A stretch of DNA of 64,000 nucleotides. Source: an uncultured Eubacteriaceae bacterium (lineage in GTDB: Bacteria > Bacillota > Clostridia > Lachnospirales > CAG-274). Shown here in pieces: positions 53,263 to 62,130 of this stretch (its first letter is position 1; each line of letters begins with the position of its first letter). The position numbers and the translations under genes were made by a program. The DNA lies in assembly GCA_947167715.1 (NCBI GenBank), contig CAMVJD010000005.1:1-64000 (forward strand). Reading direction: 5' to 3'. The notes below the pieces were generated by a model that had not been told where the DNA came from, ran no database searches, and saw nothing but the letters and a program-made list of their open reading frames with translations.

Positions 53263-53343
53263 ATCAATAAATAAAGAGTGAGTGAAACCAATATAAAATA
53301 ATAAGACTATAAAATAAACCCAGCAAAGAAAGGAAATAAAAAA

Positions 53344-54654
53344 ATGAGCGAAAAAATAAAAAGAGAAAACAGAAATTTAAAATTTGAGACCTTACAGTTA
53401 CATGTCGGACAGGAAAATCCCGATCCCGTTACGGATGCAAGAGCGGTGCCCATTTATCAGACATCATCCTATGTGTTCAGAAATTCGGAGCACGCAGCGG
53501 CACGCTTCGGTCTTGCGGATGCGGGCAACATTTACGGCAGACTTACAAACCCCACAGAGGATGTATTTGAAAAAAGAATAGCGGCTCTTGAGGGCGGTGT
53601 TGCCGCACTTGCGGTAGCCTCGGGTGCAGCGGCGCTTACATACACCTTCCAGAACCTTGCGCAGTCGGGCGACCATATCGTAGCCGCAAAAAATATTTAC
53701 GGCGGCACATACAACCTTTTGGCGCATACACTTCCCCAGTACGGCATAACCGCAACCTTTGTAGACCCCGAAAACACAGACGAGATAAAGGCGGCTATAA
53801 AGGAAAACACAAAGGCTGTATTTATCGAGACCCTTGGCAACCCCAATTCGGATGTTGTGGATATAGAGACTATAGCAAAAATAGCACACGAAAATAAGAT
53901 CCCCCTTGTTATAGATAATACCTTTGCCACACCTTATCTTGTAAGGCCTATCGAATACGGCGCAGACATAGTTGTACATTCCGCAACAAAGTTTATAGGC
54001 GGCCACGGCACGACTATCGGCGGTGTTATCGTTGACAGCGGCAAGTTTGACTGGGAGGCATCGGGCAAGTTTGCAAGCCTTGTAGACCCCAACCCCAGCT
54101 ATCACGGCGTAAGCTTTACCAAGGCAGTAGGCCCTGCGGCTTTCGTTACAAAAATTCGTGCTATACTTCTGCGCGACACGGGCGCGACCCTTTCGCCATT
54201 CCACGCATTCTTCTTCCTTCAGGGCCTTGAAACACTGTCCTTAAGGGTAGAAAGACACGTTTACAACGCATTAAAGGTAGTGGAATATCTTTCAAAGCAT
54301 CCTCAGGTGGAAAAGGTAAATCATCCCTCCGTATCGAAGGATCCCAAGCAGCAGGAGCTTTATAAAAAGTATTTCCCAAACGGCGGCGGCTCTATCTTTA
54401 CCTTTGAGATAAAGGGCGATGCCGAAAAGGCAAAGAAATTTATCGACAATCTTGAAATATTCTCGCTGCTTGCAAATGTTGCCGATGTTAAGAGCCTTGT
54501 TATACATCCCGCATCTACAACACATTCGCAGCTTAGCGACGAGGAGCTTCTTGACCAGGGTATTAAGCCCAATACAATAAGACTTTCCATTGGTACAGAG
54601 AATATCGACGATATTATTCAGGACCTTGAAGAGGCATTTAAAACAGTAGAGTAA
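53344..54654 (+). CDS. metY: O-acetylhomoserine aminocarboxypropyltransferase
   Basis: This 436-residue PLP enzyme makes homocysteine from O-acetylhomoserine and sulfide. It begins FETLQLHVGQENPDPVTDAR and has SSYVFRNSEHAAARF, LAVASGAAALTY, LVIDNTFATPYLVRP and the PLP-lysine segment VVHSATKFIGGHGTTIGG (about residues 210-227). The C-terminal region has HPASTTHSQLS. Length and all motifs match MetY. The start follows AAAGGAAA. A promoter and a leader ORF lie upstream and a strong terminator follows. Confidence 0.93.
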   Translation: MSEKIKRENRNLKFETLQLHVGQENPDPVTDARAVPIYQTSSYVFRNSEHAAARFGLADAGNIYGRLTNPTEDVFEKRIAALEGGVAALAVASGAAALTYTFQNLAQSGDHIVAAKNIYGGTYNLLAHTLPQYGITATFVDPENTDEIKAAIKENTKAVFIETLGNPNSDVVDIETIAKIAHENKIPLVIDNTFATPYLVRPIEYGADIVVHSATKFIGGHGTTIGGVIVDSGKFDWEASGKFASLVDPNPSYHGVSFTKAVGPAAFVTKIRAILLRDTGATLSPFHAFFFLQGLETLSLRVERHVYNALKVVEYLSKHPQVEKVNHPSVSKDPKQQELYKKYFPNGGGSIFTFEIKGDAEKAKKFIDNLEIFSLLANVADVKSLVIHPASTTHSQLSDEELLDQGIKPNTIRLSIGTENIDDIIQDLEEAFKTVE

Positions 54655-54663
54655 AAATATATC

Positions 54664-54696
54664 GGGCTGACGCATTTTGTGTCAGCCCTGTTTTTT
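54664..54696 (+). terminator. Terminator of metY
   Basis: GGGCTGAC and GTCAGCCC pair around a 9-base loop and are followed by TGTTTTTT. Confidence 0.85.
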
Positions 54697-54795
54697 GTTA
54701 TTATGCCCCCTATTTAGTTGTTTTATTTAAAACAAACACTAATCGGTTGTTGTTATTTACAAAAAACGACATGGTTTTTCGGCAATAATACCAAG

Positions 54796-54824
54796 TTGAA
54801 AAATAACGTAAAATAAAGTATAAT
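54796..54824 (+). promoter_or_regulatory. Promoter of the DUF4364 gene
   Basis: TTGAAA, 17 bp, TATAAT, about 55 bp upstream of the start codon. Confidence 0.7.
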
Positions 54825-54878
54825 ATTTTTACTGTCTGTTTGACGGACGGTCAAGTATATGTGTTATGAGGTTTAAAA

Positions 54879-55466
54879 ATGCAAAAAAAATTGCCGGTAG
54901 AGAATAAATTGCTTATTCTTTTTTTATTATATCAAATGGATACACCGATGACTGTTACACAAATGGCGGAATTTGCGGTGGATAAAGAATATATGGATTA
55001 TTTTACTTTTCAGCAGCATTTGCATGACCTTTGCGATGAAAAATTGATAGATGAAAAGTACGAAAACGACCAGAACAGATATTTTATAACTGCGGACGGC
55101 GAGCAGGTATTAAGCTATTTTTCGGGGCAGATACCAAACGAAAAGCATGTTGCCGTTTTGGATTATACCGCCAAAAATAAGGGCAGCATAAAAAAGGATA
55201 TGAGCGTCCTTGCTAACTATTTTTACAACAAGGAAAATGATTATACAGTAAAATGCGGCATTTACGAAGAAAACAAGACGCTTATGGAAATTAATGTTAC
55301 CGTGCCTACAAAAGAGGATGCAAAGCTTTTAAAGAAAAACTGGAAGGATAATATCCCTTATCTGTACGGAAGCATACTGCATATGCTTTTGATGCAGCCC
55401 GAGGGGATAGAGGCAAAATCGCTGGAAATAGCCGAGGCTTTGGCTAAAAAGAAAAAAAGAAAATAA
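54879..55466 (+). CDS. DUF4364 family protein, winged-helix type
   Basis: This 195-residue protein matches the DUF4364 pattern of clostridial proteins: an N-terminal winged-helix-like region (NKLLILFLLYQMDTPMTVTQ, YFTFQQHLHDLCDEKLI) and a C-terminal domain ending in a Lys/Arg tail (ALAKKKKRK). It may be a transcription regulator, but no target is known. A lipoprotein gene follows 35 bp downstream and could be in the same transcript. Confidence 0.8.
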   Translation: MQKKLPVENKLLILFLLYQMDTPMTVTQMAEFAVDKEYMDYFTFQQHLHDLCDEKLIDEKYENDQNRYFITADGEQVLSYFSGQIPNEKHVAVLDYTAKNKGSIKKDMSVLANYFYNKENDYTVKCGIYEENKTLMEINVTVPTKEDAKLLKKNWKDNIPYLYGSILHMLLMQPEGIEAKSLEIAEALAKKKKRK

Positions 55467-55501
55467 ACTTTTTCGGTGAGACATTTTTAGGAGGCGAAAA
55501 T

Positions 55502-56659
55502 ATGAAGAATAAAATTTTGATCGCGATGCTGCTGATGCTTTCTTTGACAGCCTGCGGCGGCGCGGAGGAAAGCAAGATAAACACAGCCGATGTACCAACG
55601 GGTGTTGCGGAAGAAACGCCGTATGAAAAAACGGCGGATACTGCGGCGGGCATACCGAGTCCGCAGATGACCGATGCCGACCTGTTTGACAATAAAATAC
55701 AGATAGACGGCAAGATATATACATTTCCCATGACCGTAAACGAATTTGCGGCAGCCTCCGGATTCGAGCTTTCCGAACCGGACGAGATGCAGGAGCCTTA
55801 TGCAAAAAATGTAAGGGCAGCTTTCAAGCCGGGCGGCGATCGTGCGTTTTCTTTGGCCTTTATATGCGAAAACCCGACGGACGGCGAGCTTTCCAAAAAG
55901 GACTGCACTATACGCTGTATGTATCTTTCGTTTGACGAGCATACAAACAGGGTGTTTCTTCCGGGCGGCTTTGGCACGGATATGACAAAGGAGGCCTTTG
56001 CGGCAAAATTTGGCGATGGCAGGGAATATGACGGCAGTCTGAACACCCATTATTATCAGGAGCCCGTAAAAGAAAACGAATATGACGTTTATTCGGGCAC
56101 CGGCAGAGAGATATCTTTCTATATTTCAAATGACAGATTAAAGGAATATACCGCCTCGTTTACACTTGACAAGCCGGAGCAAAGGGTCAGAAACTACAGC
56201 GTTAACGGACGCGGTGTGCAGACGGATATCAAAGCAAAATGCAGCTTTGTGCTTCCGGAAAAATACTTTGTAAAACCGTTTGCGGATATATCATCCGTTT
56301 CGGAAGTGGGCGGAGAATATACAAACGGCGAAATTGCCGGCGATCTGTCGCTTGTAATTTCCGACGGGCTTTATATTGACGAATATGAGGATGAAAAGGC
56401 TGTCGAAAAAGCGTATAAAAACGAAAAAATTGCGCATAAAGCAAGCTCCGACGATAAAACGATATATTTTATTGCCTATGATAACAGCAGCTATAATTTT
56501 TACGGCACGGCTGTCGTATATGACAAAAATGCCAAAATTGCTGCTAATGTACCCGTAAGCTTCTATACGGAAGACGAAAATTACGATAAGGCGGAAAAGG
56601 ATATGCTCAACTATACGGCGGCATTGCTTTCGACCATGACCATTGAAAAAACCGAATAA
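55502..56659 (+). CDS. Lipoprotein of unknown function
   Basis: This 385-residue protein has a lipobox (LMLSLTACGG), so it should be lipid-anchored outside the membrane. The mature part contains two similar beta-rich lobes with no motif recognised. The ribosome binding site is AGGAGGCG. It is followed by a terminator at 56675. Confidence 0.65.
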   Translation: MKNKILIAMLLMLSLTACGGAEESKINTADVPTGVAEETPYEKTADTAAGIPSPQMTDADLFDNKIQIDGKIYTFPMTVNEFAAASGFELSEPDEMQEPYAKNVRAAFKPGGDRAFSLAFICENPTDGELSKKDCTIRCMYLSFDEHTNRVFLPGGFGTDMTKEAFAAKFGDGREYDGSLNTHYYQEPVKENEYDVYSGTGREISFYISNDRLKEYTASFTLDKPEQRVRNYSVNGRGVQTDIKAKCSFVLPEKYFVKPFADISSVSEVGGEYTNGEIAGDLSLVISDGLYIDEYEDEKAVEKAYKNEKIAHKASSDDKTIYFIAYDNSSYNFYGTAVVYDKNAKIAANVPVSFYTEDENYDKAEKDMLNYTAALLSTMTIEKTE

Positions 56660-56674
56660 ATCCAGGCAATTTAA

Positions 56675-56710
56675 AATCTCCCGCATATGATCCGGCGGGG
56701 GATTTTTTTT
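56675..56710 (+). terminator. Terminator after the lipoprotein gene
   Basis: AATCTCCCGC and GCGGGGGATT pair (one G-T) and are followed by a run of T. Confidence 0.8.
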
Positions 56711-56750
56711 CGTGTTTTTTCAAAATTTGGACTTTTCCTGTTTTTTTGTC

Positions 56751-56836
56751 GGAATAGAAATATCGGCAAGCCCCGCAAATAATCTTCCTTTAGAGCGGAT
56801 ATACGCTCACAGGAAGAAACATTTGCGTGTTTGCCG
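56751..56836. repeat. Palindromic repeat D, short copy
   Basis: The same palindrome as at 39883-40036 but without the central 68-bp insert. It runs directly into GAGATTCCGGCAGGAATTTC (56837-56856), a variant of the module found twice at 58.7-58.85 kb. No coding potential; it lies between the lipoprotein terminator and the ireB promoter. Confidence 0.75.
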
Positions 56837-56920
56837 AGATTCCGGCAGGAATTTCGCAGGCATACACATTTCTGAAAAATGTAGGCTGAAAATGGGAAAA
56901 GTCAAATTTTTTAAAAAAAC

Positions 56921-56949
56921 TTGCATTTTATATTTATGTGTGATATTAT
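56921..56949 (+). promoter_or_regulatory. Promoter of the ireB operon
   Basis: TTGCAT, 17 bp, TATTAT, about 70 bp upstream of the start codon. Confidence 0.65.
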
Positions 56950-57016
56950 TAAAATAGTATTTTGTGTTCGGATATAATCGAATATGCTTTTTATAAGCAA
57001 AGAAGGAGTGATCTGT

Positions 57017-57328
57017 ATGGATAAGAAATTAAACGAAACACAGGTAATGCCCGGCCTTAATGCCGCAATGAAAAAGGATAAGCGTCATGCACGCAGGATA
57101 ATGCTTGCACAGGGCCCCGTATACGAGGTAATAGCGGAGGTTTGCGATGCACTTATAGAAAAGGGCTATAACCCCATAAATCAGATAGTGGGCTATATTC
57201 TTTCGGGCGATCCGACATATATAACAAGCTATAAAAACGCGCGCACCATTATGTCAAAGCTGGAGCGTGACGAGCTGTTGGAGGAATTTGTAAATTATTA
57301 TCTTGAAAACAACGATCTGGCGGAGTGA
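57017..57328 (+). CDS. ireB: IreB-family regulatory phosphoprotein
   Basis: The product has 103 residues. The conserved body [32 protein letters not shown] matches IreB (formerly DUF965), a phosphoprotein target of Ser/Thr kinases. The N-terminus ([20 protein letters not shown]) differs from the usual MDETMRF-type start. It is followed by ruvX with only 2 bp between, and by the DUF1292 gene, the conserved order in Bacillota. Confidence 0.88.
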   Translation: MDKKLNETQVMPGLNAAMKKDKRHARRIMLAQGPVYEVIAEVCDALIEKGYNPINQIVGYILSGDPTYITSYKNARTIMSKLERDELLEEFVNYYLENNDLAE

Positions 57329-57330
57329 TC

Positions 57331-57765
57331 ATGCGTATACTCGGTTTGGATTTCGGAGAAAAAACGATAGGCGCGGCAGTAAGCGACCCCTTTGGCTGGA
57401 CAGCACAGGGGCTTGAGATAATACGGCGCAAGGAGGAGAACAACCTTGTTGCAAGCATTGCCCGCCTTAAAGAAATATGCACAGAATACACGGTCGAGCT
57501 TATTGTGCTTGGCTGTCCCAAAAATATGAACAATACCGAGGGCCCGCGTGTTGAAAAGACAATGCAGTTCAAGCGCAGGCTTGAAAAGGAGTTAAAACTG
57601 CCCGTGGAGCTGTGGGACGAGCGCTTGTCCACGGTCGGTGCGGAAAGAACGCTTTTGGAGGCGGATATTTCGCGCGCAAAGCGCAAAAAGGTGATAGACA
57701 AGCAGGCGGCTGTCTTTATTTTACAAGGCTGGCTTGACTGCAACGCAAATAAGTTTAAAAATTAA
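57331..57765 (+). CDS. ruvX: Holliday junction resolvase-like protein RuvX
   Basis: This 144-residue RNase H-like protein of the YqgF/RuvX family has [20 protein letters not shown] (catalytic Asp), [26 protein letters not shown] and [14 protein letters not shown] with the later acidic residues. It acts in processing of pre-16S rRNA or recombination intermediates. ATG 57331 is taken; GTG 57325 would overlap the ireB stop. Confidence 0.92.
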   Translation: MRILGLDFGEKTIGAAVSDPFGWTAQGLEIIRRKEENNLVASIARLKEICTEYTVELIVLGCPKNMNNTEGPRVEKTMQFKRRLEKELKLPVELWDERLSTVGAERTLLEADISRAKRKKVIDKQAAVFILQGWLDCNANKFKN

Positions 57766-57781
57766 GGAGTTATTTTATCAA

Positions 57782-58105
57782 ATGAACGATGACAAGCTGA
57801 ACATTGACGAGCTTAATTTATTTGAGGGTCAGGATGAGACCTACGAACTGGTGACAATGACAGATGATGACGGCACCGAGACCGATTTTTTTGTGGTGGA
57901 CGGCATTGACTATAAAGACACAAAGTATCTTTTGCTTGTAAAAGCAGAGGATTTTGACAAGGACGAGCCCGAGGCCTTTATCTTTAAAGAGGTTGAAACG
58001 GACGGTGAAAACTGCACCTACGAGCCCGTTGAGGACGATGAGGAATACAACAAAATACTTGTGCTTTTGCAGGACGAGGACGCAGAGTACGAGATGAAGT
58101 TTTAA
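57782..58105 (+). CDS. DUF1292 family protein
   Basis: This 107-residue acidic protein (FEGQDETYELVTMTDDDGT, FVVDGIDYKDTKYLLLV) matches DUF1292, the usual third gene after ireB-ruvX. It starts at ATG 57782 behind AAGGAG. Function is unknown. Confidence 0.88.
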   Translation: MNDDKLNIDELNLFEGQDETYELVTMTDDDGTETDFFVVDGIDYKDTKYLLLVKAEDFDKDEPEAFIFKEVETDGENCTYEPVEDDEEYNKILVLLQDEDAEYEMKF

Positions 58106-58210
58106 AGCGCGGACTACATAAGGATATTTTATGCTGCAAGGGGATGTCAAAAAAATGACATAATTCGACCCCTTTATTTCCGTGCGTGCATTTACAAAGA
58201 GGTGATAGAT

Positions 58211-58624
58211 ATGATGTTATATGAATATCACTTTGATTGGGCATTTTTGATAGGCTTGTTTCTTGTATGCGGAGTACTTGCGGCAAGAGGTATATGGATG
58301 CTGAAACGCGCAAAAAAGGCCGCAGGCAGGTTTTTTCAGGCAGCATCGCTCGGTTTTATAGTCTTGTTTTTTTGCGGCGCCTTTCTTACGGTCACATTAA
58401 GCCATATCTCAATAAAGACACAGCTAAAAAGCGGGCAATACAAAACGGTCAGCGGCAATATCCGATATAAAGAGGGTGCGCCCGCCTCAAAAAAATTTAC
58501 GGTGGACGGCATTTATTTTTTTGAACACCGCCTTGACTACAGAAAAATAAAAAACGGACAATATATAACCGTAGCTTACATCCCCGGCACACATTCAAAT
58601 ACAATACTTTTTATTAAAGGATAA
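58211..58624 (+). CDS. Small membrane protein of unknown function
   Basis: This 137-residue protein has two hydrophobic segments (FLIGLFLVCGVLAARGIW and GFIVLFFCGAFLTVTL) and a C-terminal soluble part with beta character. It resembles small DUF3592-type proteins in shape but the match is not secure. ATG 58211 follows AGAGGTGATAG. Confidence 0.55.
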   Translation: MMLYEYHFDWAFLIGLFLVCGVLAARGIWMLKRAKKAAGRFFQAASLGFIVLFFCGAFLTVTLSHISIKTQLKSGQYKTVSGNIRYKEGAPASKKFTVDGIYFFEHRLDYRKIKNGQYITVAYIPGTHSNTILFIKG

Positions 58625-58632
58625 TATAAAAC

Positions 58633-58948
58633 TAAGGAAACACTGATCTATAGGATACCAAAAATAATTTTACACATATAGCCGAAACGCGCGACAAGCG
58701 CGTACAGGCTCAACATCTACCGCCGAAATTCCGGTAGGGATTTCGGCATAATGCTTAACGGCTCTGATTGCTATTTTCCGCTATAGCCGAAACGCGCGAC
58801 AAGCGCGTACAGGCTCAACTGCTGCCGGCGAAATTCCGGTAGGGATTTCGCCATGATTCAAGCGGAAGAATACGCATGGTCGCCTACAAATGTGCCGCCT
58901 CCGGCTAAAATTATTTTTGCTTTTTTGAATTAAATCAGTGTTTCCCTA
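58633..58948. mobile_element. Miniature inverted-repeat element (MITE-like), about 316 bp
   Basis: The terminal inverted repeats TAAGGAAACACTGAT (58633-58647) and ATCAGTGTTTCCCTA (58934-58948) continue imperfectly inward as AAAAATAATTTTA and TAAAATTATTTTT. No ORF is present. Inside, a 38-bp unit with CGAAACGCGCGACAAGCGCG (58677-58714 and 58782-58819) alternates with GAAATTCCGGTAGGGATTTC (58725-58744 and 58829-58848), a period of about 104 bp. It ends 22 bp before the RNase J start. Confidence 0.7.
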
Positions 58949-58970
58949 ACACAGAAAAGGAGTGAATGTC

Positions 58971-60713
58971 TTGGCATTTAGTATTAAAAAACCACAATTA
59001 AAAACAAAAAAGGCGGCGGCACCGCGCGTACCTGCGGCACCAAAGCCCAAATTAAAGGTAATACCCCTTGGAGGCTTACACGAGATAGGCAAAAACATAA
59101 CCGCATTTGAGTATGAGGACGAAATTATAATAGTCGATTGCGGCGTTGCCTTTCCCGAGGATGATATGCCGGGTATCGACCTTGTTATCCCCGATTTTTC
59201 GTATCTTGTAAAAAACAAGGACAAGATACTGGGCGTTGTGCTTACCCACGGTCACGAGGACCATATCGGCTCACTGCCCTATTTTTTCAGGGAGATAAAC
59301 GTACCCGTATACGGTACAAGGCTTACCATCGGTCTTGTGGAAACGAAATTAAAGGAACACAATTTATTGAACACGGTCGAGAGAGTAAACGTAAACGCAG
59401 GCGAAACGATAACTCTCGGCAAAAATTTCAAGGTAGAGTTTATACGCTCCACCCACAGCATAGCGGATTCGGTGGCCTTGGCGATATTTACCCCCGCAGG
59501 TCTTGTGGTACATTCGGGCGACTTTAAAATTGACCACACCCCTATCCAGGGCGATCCCATCGACCTGCAGCGTTTTGCGGAGCTTGGCAAAAAAGGCGTT
59601 TTGCTTTTTATGTGCGAAAGCACCAATGTTGAATTGCCCGGCTACACCATGAGCGAAAGCAATGTAGGCGCAATATTTAAAAAGATTTTTGACGAAAGCG
59701 AAAACCAGCGTATTATGGTAGCCACCTTCTCGTCAAATATCGACAGAATACAGCAAATAGTATACTGCGCAGCTGCACACAAAAGAAAGGTCTGTGTTAT
59801 AGGCCGCAGTATGTCAAATGTCGTAAAGACCGCAATAGAGCTTGGATATCTTAAAATTGACGAAAATATGCTTATTGATGTCACCGAGCTTAACAAATAT
59901 ACCGACAGCCAGCTTGTTATTATAACCACCGGCAGTCAGGGCGAGACCATGTCGGCGCTGTCCCGCGTTGCAAGCGGTGACCACCGTCAGGTCGAGATAC
60001 GCCCCGGCGACAAGGTAATAATCAGCGCTACACCCATTCCCGGCAACGAGAAAAACGTGTACCGCGTTATAAATGAGCTGCTTAAAAAGGGTGCGGACGT
60101 AATTTACGACGGCCTTATGGACGTACACGTTTCGGGGCACGCAAGGCAGGAGGAAATTAAGCTTTTGCATGCGCTTTTAAAGCCTAAATACGTTATGCCC
60201 GTTCACGGCGAATATAAAATGCTTATCCGTCACAGACAGCTTGTTACGGATATGGGTATGCCCAAGGAAAATGTATTTGTTATGGCAAACGGCGATGTGC
60301 TTGAAATAAACAAGCAGGGCGGCAAAATTTTACCCGCCGCCGTTCAAAGCGGTCAGGTATTTGTGGACGGCCTTGGCGTAGGCGATGTCGGAAACATAGT
60401 TTTGCGCGACAGAAAGCACCTTTCGCAGGACGGCCTTATGATAGTTGTTGTGGCTATGGAAAAATACAGCGGCAATATTTTAAGCGGCCCCGATATCATC
60501 AGCCGCGGCTTTGTATATGTACGCGAGTCCGAGCAGCTTATGGTCGAGGCGCGCGAGGTGGTAAGCGAGGCACTTGACGGTCTTGACAGCAGAAACATCA
60601 ACGACTGGAGCTATATTAAGACAGTCATCAAGGATACCCTGCGCGACTTCCTTTGGAAAAAGACCAAGCGCAGCCCTATGATACTGCCGATAATAACGGA
60701 GATCAATTTATAA
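58971..60713 (+). CDS. rnj: Ribonuclease J
   Basis: This 580-residue metallo-beta-lactamase/beta-CASP nuclease degrades and matures RNA with both exo- and endonuclease activity. Motifs: THGHEDHIGSLPYFF (HxHxDH zinc site, about residue 87), VHSGDFKIDHTP, the beta-CASP region and SGHARQEEIKLLHALLKPKY. A Lys/Pro/Ala-rich extension (residues 6-30) precedes the catalytic domain. The TTG at 58971 is the best start: AAAAGGAG lies 8 bases upstream. An earlier GTG at 58962 overlaps that site. The MITE lies just upstream. Confidence 0.93.
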   Translation: MAFSIKKPQLKTKKAAAPRVPAAPKPKLKVIPLGGLHEIGKNITAFEYEDEIIIVDCGVAFPEDDMPGIDLVIPDFSYLVKNKDKILGVVLTHGHEDHIGSLPYFFREINVPVYGTRLTIGLVETKLKEHNLLNTVERVNVNAGETITLGKNFKVEFIRSTHSIADSVALAIFTPAGLVVHSGDFKIDHTPIQGDPIDLQRFAELGKKGVLLFMCESTNVELPGYTMSESNVGAIFKKIFDESENQRIMVATFSSNIDRIQQIVYCAAAHKRKVCVIGRSMSNVVKTAIELGYLKIDENMLIDVTELNKYTDSQLVIITTGSQGETMSALSRVASGDHRQVEIRPGDKVIISATPIPGNEKNVYRVINELLKKGADVIYDGLMDVHVSGHARQEEIKLLHALLKPKYVMPVHGEYKMLIRHRQLVTDMGMPKENVFVMANGDVLEINKQGGKILPAAVQSGQVFVDGLGVGDVGNIVLRDRKHLSQDGLMIVVVAMEKYSGNILSGPDIISRGFVYVRESEQLMVEAREVVSEALDGLDSRNINDWSYIKTVIKDTLRDFLWKKTKRSPMILPIITEINL

Positions 60714-60823
60714 AGAATTATGTTCATTTATCAAAGGACATATCTACTGATGGGGTATGGCTTACAAAGTCCGTACCGGTAAAATATCTTGAGAAACTAT
60801 CGTGATTTTTTCGAGGTGATATT

Positions 60824-61174
60824 ATGGATAAATTAGAAGAACTTGCAAAAGATATGGGGCGGCAGGTATCCTTGCTTATAAAGGACACGGACCGCTACAA
60901 GGAATATCAGAAGGCAAAGGCGGCGATATATGCCGACAAGCACCTTTTAAACAAGCTAAACGCCTTTCTTGCAAAGCACGTTCAGTTTTTGTACGATATG
61001 AAAAACGGCACGGCCACCTTTGCACAGGAGCGTTATATGTCGCAGGAATTTCATAAATTGATGCTCAACAAAAATGTCAATATTTATTTTGAATCGGGTC
61101 TTTATTTTGTTGAGACATTGGCCGAATTTTATACCTTAAGCGTCAAGGACCTTGACATAGACCTGGGCTTTTAA
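60824..61174 (+). CDS. ylbF: YlbF-family protein
   Basis: This 116-residue helical protein matches YlbF/YmcA (DUF964): DMGRQVSLLIKDTDRYKEYQ and AKAAIYADKHLLNKLNAFLA. In Bacillus these proteins work with RNase Y in mRNA processing and affect sporulation and biofilm. The neighbouring rnj gene fits an RNA-decay context. A hydrolase gene starts 2 bp after the stop. Confidence 0.8.
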   Translation: MDKLEELAKDMGRQVSLLIKDTDRYKEYQKAKAAIYADKHLLNKLNAFLAKHVQFLYDMKNGTATFAQERYMSQEFHKLMLNKNVNIYFESGLYFVETLAEFYTLSVKDLDIDLGF

Positions 61175-61176
61175 AA

Positions 61177-61893
61177 ATGTCGGTACATAACGGAAAAATA
61201 CGCTCGGGCAGCGCCGATATATATTACGAGCTTTATGCAAACGACAAGCCAAAGACCCTTGTTTTGCTGCACGGCAACGCCGAAAGCGGAAAAAGCTTTA
61301 CCAAGCATATACCCATTTTAAGCGAGCATTATAATATTCTTGCAATAGACAGCCGCGGCCACGGCCAGTCAAGCGTGGGCGACGGGGAGCTTAGCCTTAA
61401 CAAAATGGCCGACGACCTTGAAAACGTGCTTAATGCCCTTAAGCTTGATAAGGTTGATATTCTGGGCTTCAGCGACGGGGCAAATATAGCTATGCTTTTT
61501 GCGCCCAAAAACAACGATAAAATAAACAAACTGGTGCTGGTCGGCGGCAATCTTGACTACTCGGGCTTTAATTTAAGCACAAAGGTTTTGATTGCAATAG
61601 GCTATTTTTTGTCGTGGGTAAACCTTAAGATAGACAAAAACAATAAAATACAAAATGCCTATTACTACCTTATGTTTAAGGAGCCCCACATAAAACAGGG
61701 CGATATAAACAAAATACAGGCGAAAACGCTGGTCATGGCGGGCAACAAGGATATGGTAAAGCCGTCACATACCCGCCTTATAGCAAACAGCATAAAAAAC
61801 GGCATTTTAAAGCTGTACGACGGCGACCACTTCTTTATTTATAAGCAGCCCGAGAAGTTTTGCGAATATGTTATTGATTTTTTAAACAGCTGA
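61177..61893 (+). CDS. Alpha/beta hydrolase
   Basis: The product has 238 residues. It has LVLLHGNAESGKSF (oxyanion-hole HG), the nucleophile elbow LGFSDGANIAML (about residue 97), and acid and His sites in MAGNKDMVKPSH and YDGDHFFIYKQ. The fold and triad are clear, the substrate is not. It is translated right after ylbF. Confidence 0.85.
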   Translation: MSVHNGKIRSGSADIYYELYANDKPKTLVLLHGNAESGKSFTKHIPILSEHYNILAIDSRGHGQSSVGDGELSLNKMADDLENVLNALKLDKVDILGFSDGANIAMLFAPKNNDKINKLVLVGGNLDYSGFNLSTKVLIAIGYFLSWVNLKIDKNNKIQNAYYYLMFKEPHIKQGDINKIQAKTLVMAGNKDMVKPSHTRLIANSIKNGILKLYDGDHFFIYKQPEKFCEYVIDFLNS

Positions 61894-61916
61894 AAAGAAT
61901 ATATTTTTGACAGTTT

Positions 61917-61944
61917 AAGCCGTCCCGATAAGGGGCGGCTTTTT
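61917..61944 (+). terminator. Terminator after the hydrolase gene
   Basis: AAGCCGTCCC and GGGGCGGCTT pair with a GATAA loop and are followed by TTTTG. Confidence 0.75.
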
Positions 61945-62130
61945 GTGTAAATTGAAATAAAAGTGAAATACGGAAATTATTGCATAAAATATAATATTGT
62001 GATATAATTAGAATAGTGTCTTTACAGGTAAAGATAAAAGACGTGCCTGTAAGGATAAAAATGTTGAATATGATATAATATAAGGGACAAAAATACGCTT
62101 ATAGGTGTGTATTTTTGTATAGGTGAAAAT

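Noticed and set aside
53124-53343. SAM (S-box) riboswitch before metY
   Set aside because: I looked for the conserved core of the S-box (AGAG-GG-pattern and GAAACC-GGCAAC) and found no match in this leader.
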